Below are positions 29,658 to 38,748 of a DNA stretch of 43,727 nucleotides, one piece after another. The first letter of the stretch is position 1. Each line of letters begins with the position of its first letter. Source of the stretch: Deltaproteobacteria bacterium. Its GTDB lineage: Bacteria; Desulfobacterota; Dissulfuribacteria; Dissulfuribacterales; QOAL01. The notes beneath the pieces were generated by a model. The model did no database searches, was not told the DNA's origin, and saw only the letters and a program-made list of their open reading frames with translations. The DNA lies in NCBI GenBank assembly GCA_026985565.1, contig JALSQG010000078.1, forward strand, positions 1 to 43,727. Direction: 5' to 3'. The translations under genes were made by a program, and so were the position numbers.

Positions 29658-30859
29658 CTAAAAGAGGTTCCAATGACATGGGCCTGACCCTTGTATGTGC
29701 CGTCGAGACCTGGTGTCATGGGAGAAGTGCCTCCATTTTCCACCAAAACGTAGGTGTAAGAGGCGTCAATCCCCATGTGTTTGTAGTTCCAACCGAGACC
29801 AACACTAAACACATGGCGGTCGTTGGTAGGAAGGGTCGGCTCCCTGTACTTGTTCTTTATTGGGGATTTGTCGTAGGCATATGCTGCCCTGAATTGCCAC
29901 ATGGAGTTGTAGGTATATTCAGCCCCAAACTTGAATGCCCATGCATCTTCCCAGTTTCTTGGCACACTGACTACACCAGGCTTTCCTGTCCCCGGGGCCT
30001 TTGCATACACAAAGTCAAGGCTGTCATAAGAAGACCAGTCTGTCCAAACTATGTCCATGGAGAAGGTAAAATTCTTTACTGCAGTGGTGGCCACACCAAT
30101 GGATACCGTGCGGGGAAGGCTCACATCAAGCCACATATCTGACTTTGGAAAGGGGGGAATGCTCATGGAGTAGCGTGCTGTGCCTCTAAGCCCAAGATCA
30201 ACCTGGGAATGATAGGTGACTCCAAGGCTCCAGTCCTTTATCGGCTTTGCCATCATGGAGACGGTGTAGCCATATGCCCAGTCCTCTCCCTTCATGTTTG
30301 ACTTTAGTCCTGGCACCTTGGGACTGACTGCCCTTCTCATGTCAGCGGTTGCATAGACGAAGTTTGGACCAGCCGAAAAGGAAAGCCAGTCAAAGGGCTT
30401 AACAGCAACTGCCGGAGAGATGAAAAGACAGCGAAGCTCTGTATAGACTGCATAATATTTTCCGCGCCAATCGTTACTCCATTCGGTGGTAAGCCCGTAG
30501 GGCACGTTTATGGCCATGGAAAGGCCAAACTTGTCACCAAGGGGCATTGCACCATAAACATGGGGCAAAGGATAGACCTTGTCTTTCATGTCTGCACGAT
30601 AATTGTCTGACTCAAGCTTCATCTGAGGAATCACTGCTGACATACCCGTCATGAACTTGGGGCCATCAAGCATAGCAGAGACTGCTGGGTTGAACCAGGC
30701 GCTTTCAACAACATCTGCCCTTGCAGTCATGGCTGCGCCAAGACCGGCAGTCCTTGCAGAAAGCTCGTTAAAGAGCTGAAAGCCAGCACCATATGCGCTA
30801 CCAAAACAAAAGATGCTCACGAAAAAAATGATGAAAGGCGTTAACGATTTCTTGTGCAT
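29645..30859 (-). CDS. FadL-family outer-membrane transport protein
   Basis: Signal peptide, GAGFQLFNELSARTAGLGAAMTARADVVESAWFNPA; C-terminal aromatic residue F. Confidence 0.9.
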   Translation of the reverse strand: MHKKSLTPFIIFFVSIFCFGSAYGAGFQLFNELSARTAGLGAAMTARADVVESAWFNPAVSAMLDGPKFMTGMSAVIPQMKLESDNYRADMKDKVYPLPHVYGAMPLGDKFGLSMAINVPYGLTTEWSNDWRGKYYAVYTELRCLFISPAVAVKPFDWLSFSAGPNFVYATADMRRAVSPKVPGLKSNMKGEDWAYGYTVSMMAKPIKDWSLGVTYHSQVDLGLRGTARYSMSIPPFPKSDMWLDVSLPRTVSIGVATTAVKNFTFSMDIVWTDWSSYDSLDFVYAKAPGTGKPGVVSVPRNWEDAWAFKFGAEYTYNSMWQFRAAYAYDKSPIKNKYREPTLPTNDRHVFSVGLGWNYKHMGIDASYTYVLVENGGTSPMTPGLDGTYKGQAHVIGTSFRWSF

Positions 30860-30904
30860 GTCTTGTCCCTCCCTTTGGACTATTACACTTTTGGGCGTCC
30901 CTTA

Positions 30905-30940
30905 TTCAATCCTTTCGGCTCCCCTTCCAAAAGGATTGAA
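30905..30940. repeat. 11-bp perfect inverted repeat TTCAATCCTTT-N14-AAAGGATTGAA upstream of the FadL-like gene
   Basis: Arms 30905-30915 and 30930-30940. Confidence 0.75.
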
Positions 30941-30994
30941 CACAAAGCCCTTTCCACAAACAAATGTCAATCATGAATTTATAATTAGAAACTG

Positions 30995-31945
30995 TTACAT
31001 TTTCAAATAAATAATGGAAATATAGGCCAAATATGCAAAAAGAAGCATGAAACCATCCCTTCGAGAAAGATACCCATCTTTGAAAAGAGGTATAAGCACA
31101 AGACTCAAGGCTGCCATCACAGGAAAGTCTGCAACGAGCACATGATGGTTAATAGGGATAGGCCTTATTAGGGCTGCTATTCCAAGAACGCCACAGGTGT
31201 TTGCAAAGTTGCTTCCAATAACGTTTCCTATGACAAGCCCTGACTCCCTTCTCCTGATGGCTGAAATGGTGCTTGCAAGTTCTGGAAGGGATGTACCCAC
31301 TGCGGTTAAGCTAAGTCCGATGATAAGTTCAGGACAGTTAAAAAAGCGTGCAATGGACACGGCTCCCTGGATCAGAAGGTGCGAGCCAGAAATAAGGGCA
31401 ATGAAACTTAAAGCTATAATAGTGGAACGTACCATGAACCGTGGATTTTCATGGTATGTCTTTTCCACTGTAATTCCAGAGTGAGAGTAAGACGTACGGT
31501 TTTCAACAAGAAAATAAAGATATACACAAAATGACAGGAGCAGGATGACTGCCTCAGGCCTTGAAAGCACCTCGAACCATGCGGCAAGTCCCATCAAAAT
31601 GACAGACATGACCAGAAAGGGAAGTTCCACCCTTGCAATTCTACGATGAACAGGGAAGGGCCGTATTATGGCAGCTGCGGCCAGAACAAGACCTATGTTG
31701 GCAATATTGCTTCCTATTATGTTACCAACTGCAAGATCTGCCTGTCCGCGGATATTTGCCATTACTGTAACAAAAAATTCTGGTGCAGAGGTCCCAAAGG
31801 CAACCACGGTAAGGCCGATAATCATAGGACTTACACCCAGACTCCTTGCAATTATTATACAGTTGTCAGTGAGAAATTCGGCTCCACCGACCAAAAGGGC
31901 AAGGCCGGCACAAAGCTTTGCAAAAGAAAAAAGTAGTACAGTCAT
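30995..31945 (-). CDS. Calcium/sodium antiporter, CaCA family
   Basis: Paired alpha repeats: VVAFGTSAPEFFVTVMANIRGQADLAVGNIIGSNIANI and LTAVGTSLPELASTISAIRRRESGLVIGNVIGSNFANT. Confidence 0.93.
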   Translation of the reverse strand: MTVLLFSFAKLCAGLALLVGGAEFLTDNCIIIARSLGVSPMIIGLTVVAFGTSAPEFFVTVMANIRGQADLAVGNIIGSNIANIGLVLAAAAIIRPFPVHRRIARVELPFLVMSVILMGLAAWFEVLSRPEAVILLLSFCVYLYFLVENRTSYSHSGITVEKTYHENPRFMVRSTIIALSFIALISGSHLLIQGAVSIARFFNCPELIIGLSLTAVGTSLPELASTISAIRRRESGLVIGNVIGSNFANTCGVLGIAALIRPIPINHHVLVADFPVMAALSLVLIPLFKDGYLSRRDGFMLLFAYLAYISIIYLKM

Positions 31946-32054
31946 GGTGGATTCATTCTGTTTGTGCCCAAAAACCGCTCTTGCGCATGATATGCAACTT
32001 TCCTATCAAGAAGACTTAAAAATGCTGACTGGAGATTCTTAACACCTTCCCCAT

Positions 32055-32084
32055 CAATAAAAAAGGCCCCTCGTGGGGGCCTTT
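32055..32084 (-). terminator. Rho-independent terminator downstream of the HAO-like gene
   Basis: Stem AAAGGCCCC (62-70)/GGGGCCTTT (76-84), loop TCGTG, followed on the minus strand by a T-rich run. Confidence 0.85.
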
Positions 32085-32118
32085 GATTAAATAAGACTTT
32101 GTCTTTATAATCTATGTC

Positions 32119-33429
32119 TTACATCTTGCCTTTGTGGTTTGCCCGCATCTGGGCGGCAAGCTCCTTTATCTCACCAAGGTCCTTGCTCATCATGGACCAA
32201 CCATACCAGTAAGCATAATCAGGATTTACATGGAAGAATGCCTGATATGCCCTCATCCTGTGCTTCATGTACATCTGAAAGAGTACCTGCTCTATGTAAG
32301 AAAGATTCTTATCCATGGATTTATAACTGTCACTTGAGGCCTTGGGATAGTCTGTCCTCATGAAATAGAGAAAATCAGGAAAAGCAAATGGCTGATCGGC
32401 GCGTTTCTTCAAGATTCCATCCTTGTACAAGCCTGCCACAATCTTGATGCCTTCAGCAAGGAGGATGGTGGTCTTCTTTATCATCTCATCCCCCATCTTC
32501 ATCTGTGCGCGCACATAGTTTTCAGAATGACATGTGGTACACCTTTTTATCATCTTTTCCCTTTCGGTCTCCCAGGACTTCTGGTCAAGCTTTGCCATCT
32601 GGACTGCCTTTACAGCAGCGAGACGGGCAGTTGGCTTCCCGGTTTCTGGATTAAGGACGCCAAGGGCCTTAAGAAGCCATACCTGGGCATCTGCCCACTC
32701 CTTGTCCTTTATGGGAAGACGTACGCCAAGAAAACCCCACGCAGTTCGGTTTTCATGGGTGCCATTTGGAAGATGGCAGAACTGACAAGTTGGTGCCTGG
32801 GCATCCTTTGGAAGGAAACCCTGTACCTTGGCAAAGTAACGCTCGCCGTGCTTTGAGGATGACCACATCTCCCATTGAGGGTGGTCATAACCCATGTGGC
32901 ACTGCTGACATGCCCTTGGATTCTGCGCCTCTTTCTTGGAAAAGCTGTGGCGGGTGTGGCACTCATCGCAGGAGTTGGTCTGATAACGATAACCCTTTGC
33001 AAGTTGATCCTTTTTCTGTGCCTCTGTCTTTATGCCCATGTTGTGGCATCCGCCGCAGCCCCTTCCGCCTTCCATCAGCTCATCTGGCTCAACATGGGTG
33101 ACAGGAAGGGCATTCAGGGTCGTCCAGCCAAACTGATGCTTGCCCTTTTTAAAAGAATTAAACTGCTCTTCATGGCACTCTGCGCACTTGTGCTCATCTG
33201 GAAGGACAACCTTGTCCACATCCTTTGCGCTGGTGTGTTTGTCACCATGGCAAACATCACAAGTTACATCGTTCTCAGCATGTTTGCTCACAGACCAATC
33301 CTTGACCTGCCCTGGCGAGATCTTCTTGTGACAGTCAATACAGACGTTCCCTGCAAACACAGAGCCTGCAATGAGACTGACCACAAAGAAGAAGGCCAAA
33401 GAACTTACATAGCAAAAACTCTTCTTCAT
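32119..33429 (-). CDS. Octaheme hydroxylamine-oxidoreductase-like cytochrome c
   Basis: Eight CXXCH motifs; CGGCHNMGIK...CDECHTRHSFSKKEAQNPRACQQCHMGYDHPQWEMWSSSKHGERY pattern; signal peptide. Confidence 0.87.
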   Translation of the reverse strand: MKKSFCYVSSLAFFFVVSLIAGSVFAGNVCIDCHKKISPGQVKDWSVSKHAENDVTCDVCHGDKHTSAKDVDKVVLPDEHKCAECHEEQFNSFKKGKHQFGWTTLNALPVTHVEPDELMEGGRGCGGCHNMGIKTEAQKKDQLAKGYRYQTNSCDECHTRHSFSKKEAQNPRACQQCHMGYDHPQWEMWSSSKHGERYFAKVQGFLPKDAQAPTCQFCHLPNGTHENRTAWGFLGVRLPIKDKEWADAQVWLLKALGVLNPETGKPTARLAAVKAVQMAKLDQKSWETEREKMIKRCTTCHSENYVRAQMKMGDEMIKKTTILLAEGIKIVAGLYKDGILKKRADQPFAFPDFLYFMRTDYPKASSDSYKSMDKNLSYIEQVLFQMYMKHRMRAYQAFFHVNPDYAYWYGWSMMSKDLGEIKELAAQMRANHKGKM

Positions 33430-33519
33430 AGCTCCTTCTCCTTTCTCCTTTTTTGTTTGTGTTAAATTTTAGATGAAAATTATTGAAAAGTAAATTGTAA
33501 ACTAATTGATCACCCGCCA

Positions 33520-34251
33520 TCAGGGCATTTCAACTCCCTCTCTTATGACAGGCCCCTTTATTCCTATAACTGTATAGTTGATGGTTTGGACCTTACCTGC
33601 CTTCTCTATGGCCTTTTTTAGGATTCCAAGCATCACCGAGCAGCAGGGCACTTCCATTATGACTGTAGATATTGAGCGTATATTATTTTTTATAAATATT
33701 TCTTTGAATTTTTCAACATATTCCTGTTGATCATCAAACTTGGGACACCCCATGAGTATCACCTTTCCTTTTACAAATCGCTCATGAAAATCCGGGCAGG
33801 CAACAGCCGTACAGTCTGCTACAACAAGCAGATCTGCCTGATTCAAAAAGGGGGCATGGGGCGGTACAAGACGAATCTGTATGGGCCAGTGGCCAAGGAG
33901 TGATTCCTTTTCCCTGATATAGTCTGGCCTGTTGGCACATTCACAAGAAACCGGGCCAAGATCCATAACCTTTGAAGAGGGGCATGAAGAACCTTTCTGC
34001 CCGGTCTTTTTGGCCAAATAATCATGTACTGCCTCTTCATCAAAGTCCTCTGCCTCTCTTTCCACTATCTGAAGGGCCCCTGTAGGACATTCCCCAAGGC
34101 ATGCACCCAGGCCATCACAATATTTTTCTGCTACAAGACGCGCCTTTCCATTAACTATCTCTATTGCCCCTTCTTCACATGCAGGCACACACTGACCACA
34201 ACCGTTACAAAGCTCTTCGTCTATGTGGATAATCTTTCTAAGTTTTTTCAT
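33520..34251 (-). CDS. Ferredoxin-type 4Fe-4S protein (243 aa)
   Basis: Two Cys clusters CNGCGQCVPAC and CDGLGACLGEC, plus additional conserved Cys C-terminally. Confidence 0.88.
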   Translation of the reverse strand: MKKLRKIIHIDEELCNGCGQCVPACEEGAIEIVNGKARLVAEKYCDGLGACLGECPTGALQIVEREAEDFDEEAVHDYLAKKTGQKGSSCPSSKVMDLGPVSCECANRPDYIREKESLLGHWPIQIRLVPPHAPFLNQADLLVVADCTAVACPDFHERFVKGKVILMGCPKFDDQQEYVEKFKEIFIKNNIRSISTVIMEVPCCSVMLGILKKAIEKAGKVQTINYTVIGIKGPVIREGVEMP

Positions 34252-34315
34252 ATTTTTCCTTTCCGCAAAGATCTGGACTTTTTGACTCTAAAATATTCAA
34301 GATGCAATGGATAAC

Positions 34316-34331
34316 ATTGACTTAAGTCAAT
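34316..34331. promoter_or_regulatory. 16-bp perfect palindrome ATTGACTTAAGTCAAT, candidate CRP/FNR-superfamily operator
   Basis: Located in the divergent intergenic region between 34251(-) and 34354(+). Confidence 0.65.
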
Positions 34332-34353
34332 ATACCTTTTAGGAAGATGTCTC

Positions 34354-35679
34354 ATGAATCAGAAACCTGCTGCCATAAACTCCATCTGGCTCGGAATGAT
34401 ACTTGTTGCAACGATAACCGCTGCCTATACAGGAAAGATGGATGCAGTAACAAAGGCTTCCTTCGACTCGGCAAAGGCAGCAGTCACCCTTGCAATTCAT
34501 CTTATAGGTCCCATGGCTTTGTGGCTTGGGCTCATGAAGGTTGCTGAAGATGGAGGCATGCTTAGGGCCATTGCAAGGTTCATAAGGCCCGTCATGGTAA
34601 GACTTTTCCCGTCAGTGCCACCAGAGCATCCTGCCATGTCTGCAATGATAATGAACATGTCTGCCAATGCCCTTGGCCTTGGAAACGCTGCCACTCCCAT
34701 GGGAATAAAGGCCATGAGAAAGCTGAAAGAGCTTTCCTGCAAGGAAGGGGTGGCAACAAATGCCATGTGTCTATTTCTTGCCATCAACACTTCCAATGTC
34801 ACACTGCTTCCACTTGGCGTAATCACAGTGAGGGCGGCTGCCGGATGTCACAGGCCTGCTGACATTCTTTTTCCCACCCTGCTTGCAACCTCGATCTCCA
34901 CCTTGGTTGCAATAGTTGCGGCTAAGTGGCTTGAAAAAAGAGGCGGCCAAGACCCTGTGATAAGCCCTGGGGACTTGGAGGCCTTCGTGCATACAGATGA
35001 AGAATTGGACATGGATGGAAAAGAAAAAAGAGAGGAAGAAGGCCATTTTTCCGTGTCTTTATGGGGAAAAATCTTCATAGTCATTGCAGTTTCTGCCTTT
35101 TGCTTTGCCTCCCTGACAAGGCTTTATGAAACCTGGAGCAAAAACGGCCTCTCCTTTGAAAATGTCGGGCAACTGTCATCCTGGCTTATTCCCATACTTA
35201 TCTCTTTTTTTCTCATTTATGGATTCCTCAAGGGGGTAAGGGTGTATGAAAGCCTGACAGTAGGGGCAAAGGAGGGCTTTGATACTGCCGTACGGATAAT
35301 ACCCTTCATGGTGGCTATATTTGTCGCAATAGGGATGTTACGGGCAAGCGGTGCAATGGATCTGTTTGTAAGGCTTCTTTCACCAGTAGTTAATCTTATT
35401 GGCATGCCTCCTGAGGCACTTGCCATGGCACTTATGCGGCCCCTTTCCGGAAGCGGCGCCTTTGGCATAATGTCTGAGATTGTAAACAGGCAGCCAAACA
35501 GCTTTCTCTCCTTTGTTGTCTCTGTTATGCAGGGTTCAACAGAGACAACCTTTTATGTGCTTGCAGTCTATTTTGGCTCAGTTGGCATAACCAAGACCCG
35601 CCACGCATTAAGTGCTGCCCTACTTGCAGATGCGGCAGGAATTCTTGCCTCTGTCTGGCTTAGCAGGCTCTTTTACTAA
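34354..35679 (+). CDS. Nucleoside-recognition (Gate) domain membrane protein, SpmA/SpmB-like fusion
   Basis: Two halves with NMSANALGLGNAATPMGIKAM (SpmA-like) and RPLSGSGAFGIMSEI (SpmB-like); multiple TM. Confidence 0.85.
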   Translation: MNQKPAAINSIWLGMILVATITAAYTGKMDAVTKASFDSAKAAVTLAIHLIGPMALWLGLMKVAEDGGMLRAIARFIRPVMVRLFPSVPPEHPAMSAMIMNMSANALGLGNAATPMGIKAMRKLKELSCKEGVATNAMCLFLAINTSNVTLLPLGVITVRAAAGCHRPADILFPTLLATSISTLVAIVAAKWLEKRGGQDPVISPGDLEAFVHTDEELDMDGKEKREEEGHFSVSLWGKIFIVIAVSAFCFASLTRLYETWSKNGLSFENVGQLSSWLIPILISFFLIYGFLKGVRVYESLTVGAKEGFDTAVRIIPFMVAIFVAIGMLRASGAMDLFVRLLSPVVNLIGMPPEALAMALMRPLSGSGAFGIMSEIVNRQPNSFLSFVVSVMQGSTETTFYVLAVYFGSVGITKTRHALSAALLADAAGILASVWLSRLFY

Positions 35680-35738
35680 AAAGAGAAAGCAAAAATCAAT
35701 CTTCTCTTGCTGTCTTACTTATGCAAATGAGGCCTTTT

Positions 35739-35783
35739 GCCAGGGGCCTTTGGCCTTACCTCGCCTTAGCCCCTGGCCTTTTT
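35739..35783 (+). terminator. Rho-independent terminator
   Basis: GCCAGGGGC (39-47)/GCCCCTGGC (69-77), then CTTTTTC. Confidence 0.7.
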
Positions 35784-35790
35784 CTACGGA

Positions 35791-37239
35791 TTAAGGGATG
35801 GTAAATCTTTGGATGTTTAAGGTGATACCGTTTATGTCCACTGTTGCATGGGATGAATCAATGAAATTTATGGTAATATTTCCTGCCTCACCAGCTACCA
35901 TCCAGGGCTGTTTGTAATAGTCGCAAAGAAAACACTCCCCATTATGCCATCCGTTTAGAACCCCTGTATATGTCTGGGCTCCATCCGGGAAAGCACCACT
36001 CGTTGTCCACCACCTTGGAGCTCCATTGTCGCCATAGTTGTACCAGACAAGCACAAGTGTTCCGCCCCTTGCCTCTATGAAAAAACCCATACCATTGTAA
36101 GCAGGATCGTACCACCAGCCTGTAAGGTTTCGGGAATCTGGATCGCCTGGCGAAAAGTCCCGCATGAACCGTACCAGATGTTTGGATTTAAAAGGAAGCG
36201 GGCCCAGATAATACATATAAAAATTGATAAAGTCGTTAGAATCATCGTTGAAGCTGGTGTAATTAAACCATGTCTCCATTCGGAAAGGCCGCTCTGATAC
36301 TACAGGCTGACTGTAGGCATCGCCCCATGGCCAGCCTTCCCACTTTTGGGCACGGCAGGATACAGATGCAAGCCTGGTCACATTTCCGCTACAGGCCACC
36401 CAACTTGTGGCATTGTCTTCTGCAGTTTCATTTCCTGAGCTGCTGTGTCGTTCAAAGCTGAACCAGGCAATAAATGCCTTCTGCCCCTGCATTTCTATGG
36501 CAACACCGTTTCCTGGTTCATTTCTGTCATACCATAGGCCTGTCAAACGTTCCTGGAAGTTTGGAGGCCAAGCCGTTGTTATGGGGCCTGGCCTGTTAGC
36601 ATAAAGAACAAAGTTGTCTATACCCAGGGTTGTGTTTCCTAAATTGGAAGAATAAAGCCTGATTTCAACCGTATAAACATCAGACATGGTTTCACTAAAA
36701 GATGGGCTGGAAGGCTCCTGTTGCCAGCCCGCTGCCTTTGCCTCGGCATCGGTCCAATTGGGGTTTATTGGTACGTCAAAATGCACCCATTCGCCCAGGG
36801 GAAGAACAGGAGACATGTGTGTTGTAGTAAGAGGTGTATAACTCAATCGGTAATACCAACCGTTATACCTGGCATCGTGATACCTTACGCGAAAGGCCAC
36901 CCAGGTGACCTGGCCAGACACCAGCTTAAGATCAAATGAGACTTGGTTTACCCCTGCTGCCGTATAATTGCCTGTATAGCGGTAACTTTCATTAAGGGCG
37001 CCTATGGTATTTGATGGATTGCCACCGGGCTTGCTGGTTGATGATAGATAGCCTGCAGGATTACCCCCTGGGCTTGCCACGGAGACCTGCGTCCAAGCCG
37101 TGTTGCCCTTCCAGTCATTAAGCGAACCGCCATCCCAGTAGTCACTTGAAGCAATTGCGCCGAGGGATTCACTACAGTAAACACAAAATGGTATCAAAAA
37201 AATAAAGACATAGGTGATTAATTTTAGCAAAGCCTTCAT
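35791..37239 (-). CDS. Secreted protein: beta-sandwich-like N-terminus plus two copies of a W/Y-rich repeat
   Basis: Signal peptide; internal repeats RLTGLWYDRNEPGNGVAIEMQG... and NLTGWWYDPAYNGMGFFIEARG... Confidence 0.75.
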   Translation of the reverse strand: MKALLKLITYVFIFLIPFCVYCSESLGAIASSDYWDGGSLNDWKGNTAWTQVSVASPGGNPAGYLSSTSKPGGNPSNTIGALNESYRYTGNYTAAGVNQVSFDLKLVSGQVTWVAFRVRYHDARYNGWYYRLSYTPLTTTHMSPVLPLGEWVHFDVPINPNWTDAEAKAAGWQQEPSSPSFSETMSDVYTVEIRLYSSNLGNTTLGIDNFVLYANRPGPITTAWPPNFQERLTGLWYDRNEPGNGVAIEMQGQKAFIAWFSFERHSSSGNETAEDNATSWVACSGNVTRLASVSCRAQKWEGWPWGDAYSQPVVSERPFRMETWFNYTSFNDDSNDFINFYMYYLGPLPFKSKHLVRFMRDFSPGDPDSRNLTGWWYDPAYNGMGFFIEARGGTLVLVWYNYGDNGAPRWWTTSGAFPDGAQTYTGVLNGWHNGECFLCDYYKQPWMVAGEAGNITINFIDSSHATVDINGITLNIQRFTIP

Positions 37240-37280
37240 TCTTTCTATCCCTCCTTATAATAAACTGATTGTCTTTACCA

Positions 37281-38726
37281 TCAGGGTGTTGGTTCCTCCA
37301 CCGTTCCAGCGCAGCCGTAGGTCCAGTCTCTGAACAGATCCCACAGAAACCAGGCAGAAAGTATTGGCCTTCTAAAACCCTTATAGTAACCCCACTGTCT
37401 AAGCAAAGACCCGTCTGAGGCATAGTCGTTTAAAACAACTGCTCCTCCCCATGCCCCCTCATAGGTCCACAATGTTTCAAGCTCTCTATTTTCAAGATCC
37501 ACATAAACAAGTTCAAAATCCAGATTTCGTCTATCTTCTGGGATATCACTTGAAGGGTTGGACGGATACCCTGAACCGCTATCACTTTGTGTGACGTGAT
37601 ACCCTCCTTCATCCACCTTATCTTCCGCGTCATAATCAGGAGGGGTGATAACCGGGTCGAATTCAAAAGGATTTTCACATCCTGTGGCACAAAGTGCGAC
37701 CAAGAAAAGTATTAAAGACGCAGGTAGGATGATTGCTGAGTCAAGAATGACTTCACCCCAGCTTGAACCACCGGTTATAGTCCGATCCGAAGGCCCGGGT
37801 GAAAGGGAGCCGTTTTCTATGTCCTCTGTTGAGAATAATCCTCCATTCATAATACTTATATTTTGCTCCGTTGGTTCAAAATAGCAATTATGTCTGCCAA
37901 GAGAAATATAAACTACAGGATGGGTATCAATGCCTAAATCCGCATCCCGTTCCTTTGTAACAGACTCCCATCTACGAAATTCGCTATAACTTGCAGTAAA
38001 ATAAAAGGCAGCTTTCCAATTATCAGAATAAATCCACGGAATAACTTTTTTGTAATAAACGGCAAATAGAGGCTGATTGCCAGGATCTCTCACATCGATC
38101 CCACCACTTTCATCAATGACAGGAGGTGGAAAGATGATAGAAATTCCCGACCAATCCCCTTCTGCCTCAAATTCCGGTGACTCATATGCTGGGAAGTACA
38201 TATAGTAGTTGATTATAAGCCCTCCTTCTGCTAAGGCAGCCCTTAATTCCTTGTCTCCACCCTTACATCCTGGCTGATTGACTAAATGGCTATTGATAGC
38301 CTCATTGGCCCTGCATACAGAGGCATAAATAGTCAGACGAGCAGAAATTTTACCTGAGGAATAAAGCTCATAGATATCATCTATCAAGGGGACAGGAAAT
38401 TTGTGAAGAATACCATCTATCTCCTCGGTCTTCTCCTCTACACCGCACACCGTCATAAAATATTCTTTAGAGGCAGAAGACAAATCCATGATGGGGTCTA
38501 TCAACCCCGTATCCCTTACAAGAACAGCACTTGGCTCTACGTCTGGACTGGTGGCCTGAAGCCTCCAAAGAGATGAATTTCTTACCGCCGACATCAAGTC
38601 CACGGGAAAGAACCGTTCTTGCGGATCAAAATAGAGTCTTGGTGCAAAGGCCCTGGCAAGTTTTTCATAGGCGTCTTTTATTAAGGGATTGTTCTGTTTG
38701 CATCCTGAGTCTAATCTTCCACCCAT
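37281..38726 (-). CDS. Vps62-related-like protein with internal TM segment
   Basis: AFAPRLYFDPQERFFPVDLM, EAEGDWSGISIIF, HPVVYISLGRHNCYFEP resemble Vps62-type motifs; hydrophobic AIILPASLILFLVALCATGC. Confidence 0.55.
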   Translation of the reverse strand: MGGRLDSGCKQNNPLIKDAYEKLARAFAPRLYFDPQERFFPVDLMSAVRNSSLWRLQATSPDVEPSAVLVRDTGLIDPIMDLSSASKEYFMTVCGVEEKTEEIDGILHKFPVPLIDDIYELYSSGKISARLTIYASVCRANEAINSHLVNQPGCKGGDKELRAALAEGGLIINYYMYFPAYESPEFEAEGDWSGISIIFPPPVIDESGGIDVRDPGNQPLFAVYYKKVIPWIYSDNWKAAFYFTASYSEFRRWESVTKERDADLGIDTHPVVYISLGRHNCYFEPTEQNISIMNGGLFSTEDIENGSLSPGPSDRTITGGSSWGEVILDSAIILPASLILFLVALCATGCENPFEFDPVITPPDYDAEDKVDEGGYHVTQSDSGSGYPSNPSSDIPEDRRNLDFELVYVDLENRELETLWTYEGAWGGAVVLNDYASDGSLLRQWGYYKGFRRPILSAWFLWDLFRDWTYGCAGTVEEPTP

Positions 38727-38748
38727 TTCTTTCTCCCTTTATATCCCT

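Noticed and set aside
29678-30142. 154-aa plus-strand ORF opposite the FadL-like gene
   Set aside because: Shadow ORF antisense to a well-supported CDS.
32875-33465. 196-aa plus-strand ORF opposite the HAO-like gene
   Set aside because: Antisense to a clear CXXCH-bearing CDS; no recognisable motifs or SD support.
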